A program made the position numbers and the translations under genes. From Acetatifactor sp. (lineage in GTDB: Bacteria > Bacillota > Clostridia > Lachnospirales > Lachnospiraceae), in the NCBI GenBank assembly GCA_016293615.1, contig JAEDDX010000055.1, forward strand, positions 1-16,980: 16,980 nt of DNA. Reading direction: 5' to 3'. The notes below the pieces were generated by a model that was not told the DNA's origin, did no database searches, and was given only the letters and a program-made list of their open reading frames with translations. Below, in pieces: positions 13,187 to 16,980 of this stretch (position 1 is the stretch's first letter; each line of letters opens with the position of its first letter).

Positions 13187-14668
13187 TTATTTGTTCTTCT
13201 TCCACTCGTCGTACTGCTTCTGGAACTCAGCAAGAACCTTCTGGTAGCCGGCTGCATCCAGTGCTGCCTGGTAATCAGCGATGGTCTTGTCGATGTCGCC
13301 AACTGCAACGTTACCGTTCTCAAGACCGAAACCGTACTCGTTGAATACGTTATCACATGCAGCGTACTCAGCTTCTACGGGCTTCTTGTCGAAGCGGAAA
13401 CCAGCTGCGCAGGAGGTCTTAGCACCGCCGTTGAATGCCTTATACAGCTCAGCCTTGTTGTCAGGCTCGTTGGTCAGAGGAGTTACAACAGTTGCGGATG
13501 CGGACTCCCACATGGAGTGGTGATAGTTGGTGTCGGTAGCAGGCTTCTGGTTAACCTTGTTGCCTTCGTAGGTGAAGTTCTCGCCTTCAATACCGAAGGT
13601 GTAGATATCAGCAAGCTTGCTGTCGGTGTAGAGGTAGCCAAGGAACTCGATACAAGCCTTAGCCTGAGCCTCGGTGCTGTTCTTGGTGATTGCGTAGCAG
13701 GAACCAAGTGCGGAAGTGGAGTGAGCCCATCTGTCAGTTACAGCAGCCATCTCAACTTCCTGATTGTAACGGGTGTTAGCTTCTGCATTTACAGGGATGT
13801 CTGTCCACCAGGAAATACCCCAATCCTTGGTCTGAGTGGTCTGGTCGGTTGTTACCTTCTGTGCATCGTCAAGAGAAAGGTATCCCTTCTCAACCCACTG
13901 GGACATCAGAGTACAGAACTCCTTGTACTGAGAAGATGCAACAGGGTTTACAACGGAATCGGTGCTTCTGTCAACTGCAAGCCAGGAAGCCTGAGTGAAG
14001 AAATCGAAATCGTTGATGTAATATCTGAAGAACATAGCGGTTCTCTGAGTCAGGTAAGGATACTTCAGACCTTCGTTCTTGCAGTCCTCGAGCATGGGCT
14101 CGATATCCTTCAGAGACTTAACCTTGGAAAGATCCCAGCCGAACTTGTCAACCAGATCCTTACGGAACATCAGATCATAGCCTTCTACATTGTCCTTGTA
14201 TACAGGAACGAAGTAGTTCTTGCCGTCATACTTGGTAGCGTCCCACTGACCCTTATCCATGGAGTTGTAAAGGTCGGTTCCGGGAAGAAGGTTGGTGATA
14301 TCGTATGCAAGGTTGTTTGCAAACATCTCGTTGGTACCAACGGTCTGCTCCCAGGAAGCGGTCCAGAACAGGTTGATTTCCTTGTTCAGCAGAGAAGCAT
14401 TAGCCTTCTCAGTGTAAGTACCGGAAGAAAGCTCAGTCAGAACGATGTCGAAGTTAGCTCCCTTCTCCTTCAGGTAAGCGTTGATCTTCTCCTCTACCTT
14501 CTTAACCTGAGCAGTATCAGGCTCTGCAAGGTTGAAGCAAGCTCTGGTTACATTGATTGTTACTTTGTCGCCTTCTTTGGACGCCTCATCTTTGCTGCCG
14601 CATCCAACAAGCATTCCTGCTGCCATAGCTGTTGTAAGCAATACAGCAATAAACTTTTTGAATTTCAT
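13187..14668 (-). CDS. Sugar ABC transporter substrate-binding lipoprotein
   Basis: A 493-residue extracellular solute-binding protein of the large family that serves LplB/LplC-type importers. It has a lipoprotein signal: basic KFKK, a hydrophobic stretch and lipobox LVGC (20-23), so C23 should carry the lipid anchor. The middle part (KNYFVPVYKDNVEGYDLMFRK) and the C-terminal GDIDKTIADYQAALDAAGYQ resemble binding proteins for oligosaccharides or wall-derived sugars. Several Trp/Tyr residues (for example FWTASWEQ, DWGISWWTD) fit a sugar-stacking pocket, but the ligand is unknown. The ATG has GGGAGG nine bases upstream. It is third in the operon, 78 bases after the second permease. Codon use is strongly biased, as in highly expressed genes, and leaves a long chance open frame on the other strand. 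Confidence 0.93.
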   Translation of the reverse strand: MKFKKFIAVLLTTAMAAGMLVGCGSKDEASKEGDKVTINVTRACFNLAEPDTAQVKKVEEKINAYLKEKGANFDIVLTELSSGTYTEKANASLLNKEINLFWTASWEQTVGTNEMFANNLAYDITNLLPGTDLYNSMDKGQWDATKYDGKNYFVPVYKDNVEGYDLMFRKDLVDKFGWDLSKVKSLKDIEPMLEDCKNEGLKYPYLTQRTAMFFRYYINDFDFFTQASWLAVDRSTDSVVNPVASSQYKEFCTLMSQWVEKGYLSLDDAQKVTTDQTTQTKDWGISWWTDIPVNAEANTRYNQEVEMAAVTDRWAHSTSALGSCYAITKNSTEAQAKACIEFLGYLYTDSKLADIYTFGIEGENFTYEGNKVNQKPATDTNYHHSMWESASATVVTPLTNEPDNKAELYKAFNGGAKTSCAAGFRFDKKPVEAEYAACDNVFNEYGFGLENGNVAVGDIDKTIADYQAALDAAGYQKVLAEFQKQYDEWKKNK

Positions 14669-14746
14669 AATTCAAAACCTCCCTAAATAATTTTATATTA
14701 CGTGGCCCGGCGCTATTGCCTGCGACCAGAATATACATCACAAATA

Positions 14747-15715
14747 TTAACCCTTTACGGAACCGACCGTCAGACCCTTGATGAAATACTTCTGGAAGAA
14801 CGGATAGATTACCATGATAGGTGCGATTACGACTACTACGGTAGCCATAGTTGCCGACTTCTGAGGAATACTTCCTCCCATTGCCTGAATTGCATCTGCA
14901 GGCACGTTTGTATTGTTGAGCAGGAAATCCAGGTTCTTCTGGATGTTTACCAGAAGCATCTGCAGGGGCTGCTTCTCAGGAGAACTGATATACATCATTG
15001 CATTCTGCCAGTCATTCCAGTAAGCGGTAGCCATCATGAAACCAACCGCAGCCAGCGAAGGCTTCAACAGAGGAAGTGTGATCTGGAAGAAGGTTCTGTA
15101 CTCTCCCGCGCCGTCGATCTTGGCCGCTTCCATCAGCTCTGCCGGAATACTGTTTGCGATATAAGTTCGCAGGATGATGACATTCATGGTGCTTACGCAA
15201 AGCGGCAGGATCAGAAGAAGCAGGCTGTCCTTCAGTCCGTAAATACCGCAGAATACCAGATAACCGGAAAGCATACCACCGTTGAACAGCATCGGAATCA
15301 GCAGGTAGATGGACAAAAACTTGGACAATCTGAAGTCGGGGCGGCTGATCGCATAAGCGTACATGCTCATGATCAGCAGGCCGAGCAGGGTGCCGACAAC
15401 CGTGATAAAAATAGTTACCATATAGGAGTTGGCAAGTCTGCTTCCGTATTTCAGGACCGCTCTCATACCTTCCAGGGACCATGCGGACGGGAAGAAGCTG
15501 ATGCCGTTTGTACGGATGGAAGCCTCGTCGGTAAATGCTACGATAAATACCAGGAGAACCGGCAGCGCACAGAATAATGTGTAAAGGAGAAGGCATGCGC
15601 CTAAAATATACTGGCCGATTCCTTTCTTGTCTGCCCTGGAGGCAGCCAGATCAGCGCTATTATTTTTGCTCTTTTTTTTGCTGGTTTCGCTCATCTTTTT
15701 GCTGGTTTCGCTCAT
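14747..15715 (-). CDS. Sugar ABC transporter permease (LplC/YtcP type)
   Basis: A 322-residue inner-membrane permease with about six membrane helices. The EAA loop MEAAKIDGAGEYRTFFQITLP (about 195-215), where the ATPase docks, is clear. I start it at 15715, where AAGGAGGAG precedes the ATG by a few bases; an in-frame ATG at 15778 lies inside the upstream permease gene. The first seven residues, MSETSKK, are repeated at once as a second MSETSKK (ATG at 15694), followed by a Lys/Asn-rich stretch with an A8 run on the coding strand (15672-15679). It starts 13 bases after the first permease gene. No ATPase gene is present; such importers often share an MsmX-like ATPase encoded elsewhere. Confidence 0.93.
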   Translation of the reverse strand: MSETSKKMSETSKKKSKNNSADLAASRADKKGIGQYILGACLLLYTLFCALPVLLVFIVAFTDEASIRTNGISFFPSAWSLEGMRAVLKYGSRLANSYMVTIFITVVGTLLGLLIMSMYAYAISRPDFRLSKFLSIYLLIPMLFNGGMLSGYLVFCGIYGLKDSLLLLILPLCVSTMNVIILRTYIANSIPAELMEAAKIDGAGEYRTFFQITLPLLKPSLAAVGFMMATAYWNDWQNAMMYISSPEKQPLQMLLVNIQKNLDFLLNNTNVPADAIQAMGGSIPQKSATMATVVVVIAPIMVIYPFFQKYFIKGLTVGSVKG

Positions 15716-15728
15716 CGTCTTCTCCTCC

Positions 15729-16637
15729 TTAGAACAGTGCGTCATCCGGTGCAATCTTGCGTACCAGGCCGTTGGCAAACAGCATGAGGAGCAAGCCTAC
15801 AACTGACTGGAACAGGCTGGCAACACCGGTGTAACCCATGTTGGTGGTCTTCTTGATCGCATCGAGTACATAAGAGTCTACAACCTGAGTGGTCTCGTAC
15901 AGTTCACCGACGTTCTTGGTTACCTGATAGAACAGACCGGTATCAGACTTCATAACACTGCCGACAGAAAGAAGAAGCATTACGGTGATCATAGGAATCA
16001 GAGCAGGAAGCGTGATGTGCCAGATTCTCTGCCATCTGCTTGCGCCGTCGATTTCAGCCGCCTCATAGAGGGAGGTGTCAACGCCGGCAAGCACGGACAT
16101 ATACAATACGGAGCCGTAGCCTACGCTGTTCCAGATCTTTACGATCGTTAAGATGAGCGGCCATGCGCCGGCCATGCTCTTACTGTAGAATGCATAATTG
16201 GTACCCATCAGGCTGTTGAAAATACCGTTGGGATCGAGGAAAGCAGATACAATAAACTGAACAGCCGCATAGGAGATGAAAATAGGGATGATCATCATCG
16301 TCTGCATCGTCTTGCCGAATTTCTTAAATACGAACTGGTCAAGCGCAACTGCAAGCGTTACATTTAAGAATGTTCCTACCGCTGTGAAGATAACATAGTA
16401 GATCAGGGTGTTCCTTGTCATTCTCAGAAACAAAGGTCCTGTTTTATAGATGAACTCGAAATTCTTCAGTCCTACCCAGGGGCTGCCCAGCAGACCTTCC
16501 ATAAGGTCGTACTCTCTGAACGCCATGGTCAGACCATACAGAGGCACATACATGATAAAAAACAGAACCAGGAATACAGGCAGTGCCATGATGACATGGG
16601 CTCTGTGCTTCCAGGTGTTTTGAAGAAATGACTTCAT
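15729..16637 (-). CDS. Sugar ABC transporter permease (LplB type)
   Basis: A 302-residue permease, first gene of the importer operon. It has the family's opening (membrane helix about 14-38, containing YVPLYGLTMAF), six predicted helices, and the EAA loop YEAAEIDGASRWQRIWHITLP (191-211) that contacts the ATPase. It should pair with the LplC-type protein encoded 13 bases downstream to form the membrane channel for a sugar or oligosaccharide. The ATG follows GGGAGG by about nine bases. A near-consensus promoter (16699-16727) precedes it, and a LacI-family regulator ends about 240 bases upstream, which suggests sugar-responsive control. Confidence 0.93.
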   Translation of the reverse strand: MKSFLQNTWKHRAHVIMALPVFLVLFFIMYVPLYGLTMAFREYDLMEGLLGSPWVGLKNFEFIYKTGPLFLRMTRNTLIYYVIFTAVGTFLNVTLAVALDQFVFKKFGKTMQTMMIIPIFISYAAVQFIVSAFLDPNGIFNSLMGTNYAFYSKSMAGAWPLILTIVKIWNSVGYGSVLYMSVLAGVDTSLYEAAEIDGASRWQRIWHITLPALIPMITVMLLLSVGSVMKSDTGLFYQVTKNVGELYETTQVVDSYVLDAIKKTTNMGYTGVASLFQSVVGLLLMLFANGLVRKIAPDDALF

Positions 16638-16698
16638 AACCCAAATCCTCCCGTGTTATTTTTTTGTGATTATTTGCTTAATCGATTACTTGAGACAT

Positions 16699-16727
16699 AT
16701 TATATTGCTTTTGACACATTTTGGCAA
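16699..16727 (-). promoter_or_regulatory. Promoter of the sugar importer operon, with nearby palindrome
   Basis: Minus strand: -35 TTGCCA (16722-16727), 17-base spacer, perfect -10 TATAAT (16699-16704). A TAATCGATTA palindrome (16679-16688) lies just downstream, close to the expected transcript start, and could be an operator for the adjacent LacI-type regulator; that part is inference. Confidence 0.75.
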
Positions 16728-16763
16728 GATGCGTTGTCCATTTTTGTCGATTTTACTTAATTT

Positions 16764-16858
16764 AGCCGGAGAAACACCCGAAACAGGCCTCTTCCGGCTT
16801 CAAATTCAGCGTTTTTCACAAATTCGCCCGCTATGTTCTGTTCACAGCGGGCGAATTT
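16764..16858 (-). terminator. Terminator of the LacI-family gene plus a second hairpin
   Basis: A 13-bp perfect stem AAATTCGCCCGCT (16820-16832) / AGCGGGCGAATTT (16846-16858) begins 16 bases past the regulator's stop codon. Its T-rich end is within the stem, and only a short T run follows. A second stem AGCCGGA/TCCGGCT (16764-16770/16793-16799) lies beyond. Together they insulate the importer promoter from readthrough. Confidence 0.75.
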
Positions 16859-16874
16859 TAGGTAATCGTTTTCG

Positions 16875-16980
16875 TTAAATCTTCTTTACGCTGCCACCGG
16901 GCAAAAGCTGCCCCGGAACGATATGGTTCTGAATCAGCGTCGTCTTGGGATGCTCGATCAGTTCGATCAGCGCTTCCGCT
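16875..16980 (-). CDS. LacI-family transcriptional regulator, C-terminal end (partial)
   Basis: Only the last 34 residues are inside the window. The frame reads AEALIELIEHPKTTLIQNHI, then VPGQLLPGGSVKKI and TAA (stop at 16875-16877). The pattern ALIELIEHP followed by a short strand and VPG.L..GGS is the standard end of LacI-type sugar-binding domains, where the usual text is ...LLE.IENP......LP..LV.R.S. It lies directly upstream of, and on the same strand as, the sugar importer operon, so it probably controls that operon in response to the imported sugar. The DNA-binding N-terminus is outside the window. Confidence 0.8.
   Translation of the reverse strand, partial: AEALIELIEHPKTTLIQNHIVPGQLLPGGSVKKI

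Noticed and set aside
13175..14686. A 503-codon plus-strand open frame opposite the binding-protein gene
   Set aside because: It mirrors the minus-strand gene almost end to end. The minus-strand product has a lipobox and family features, while the plus-strand one has no recognisable domain. Strong codon bias explains the open antisense frame.

Overview
This window looks like chromosome from a member of the Lachnospiraceae (Clostridia, Bacillota). The evidence is the 16S rRNA 5' end at the left edge, the sigma-A style promoters, the strong AGGAGG-type ribosome binding sites, the LplB/LplC-type sugar importer without its own ATPase, and the LysM / DUF5711 / CvpA-like trio. Nearly all host genes lie on the minus strand. 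The exceptions are a tRNA-Ser gene, a small inserted island and one SGNH hydrolase gene on the plus strand.

Layout. (1) 1-653: start of a 16S rRNA gene, read leftward, with a long hairpin-rich leader, a strong promoter and an A-rich upstream tract. (2) 796-3953: a minus-strand operon for three envelope proteins (LysM anchor protein, DUF5711-type protein, CvpA-like membrane protein), closed by a clear terminator. (3) 3954-4218: a noncoding stretch of GAA-loop hairpins and a 20-base direct repeat; one hairpin covers the Shine-Dalgarno site of the LysM gene. (4) 4219-8926: a tightly packed operon pfkA-dnaX-ybaB-recR-galM, joining glycolysis, the replicative clamp loader and recombinational repair. 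(5) 9128-9214: tRNA-Ser(CGA), divergent from pfkA. The tRNA-Ser / dnaX / ybaB / recR neighbourhood recalls that of Bacillus subtilis.

(6) 9195-12079: a 2.86-kb insertion bounded by a 24-base direct repeat. The left copy is the 3' end of the tRNA-Ser gene and the right copy is an orphan duplicate. Between them are an APH(6)-like kinase, an S51-type peptidase and a nucleotidyltransferase/HEPN pair of toxin-antitoxin type. No recombinase is encoded. This is the most interesting part of the window: a minimal, integrase-less tRNA island with resistance- or defence-like cargo and a structured right end. (7) 12081-12930: the original tRNA terminator, then an SGNH hydrolase gene with its own terminator. 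(8) 12948-16980: a relic of a LacI-family tail, opposed terminators, and a sugar ABC importer operon (two permeases, then a lipoprotein binding protein) with a near-consensus promoter. The end of a LacI-family regulator enters from the right edge.

How the genes work together: the importer with its LacI-type regulator probably brings in a sugar or oligosaccharide. GalM and PfkA belong to hexose catabolism. DnaX, YbaB and RecR belong to DNA replication and repair. The island genes are accessory. All assignments come from reading motifs and gene context; no database search was run.
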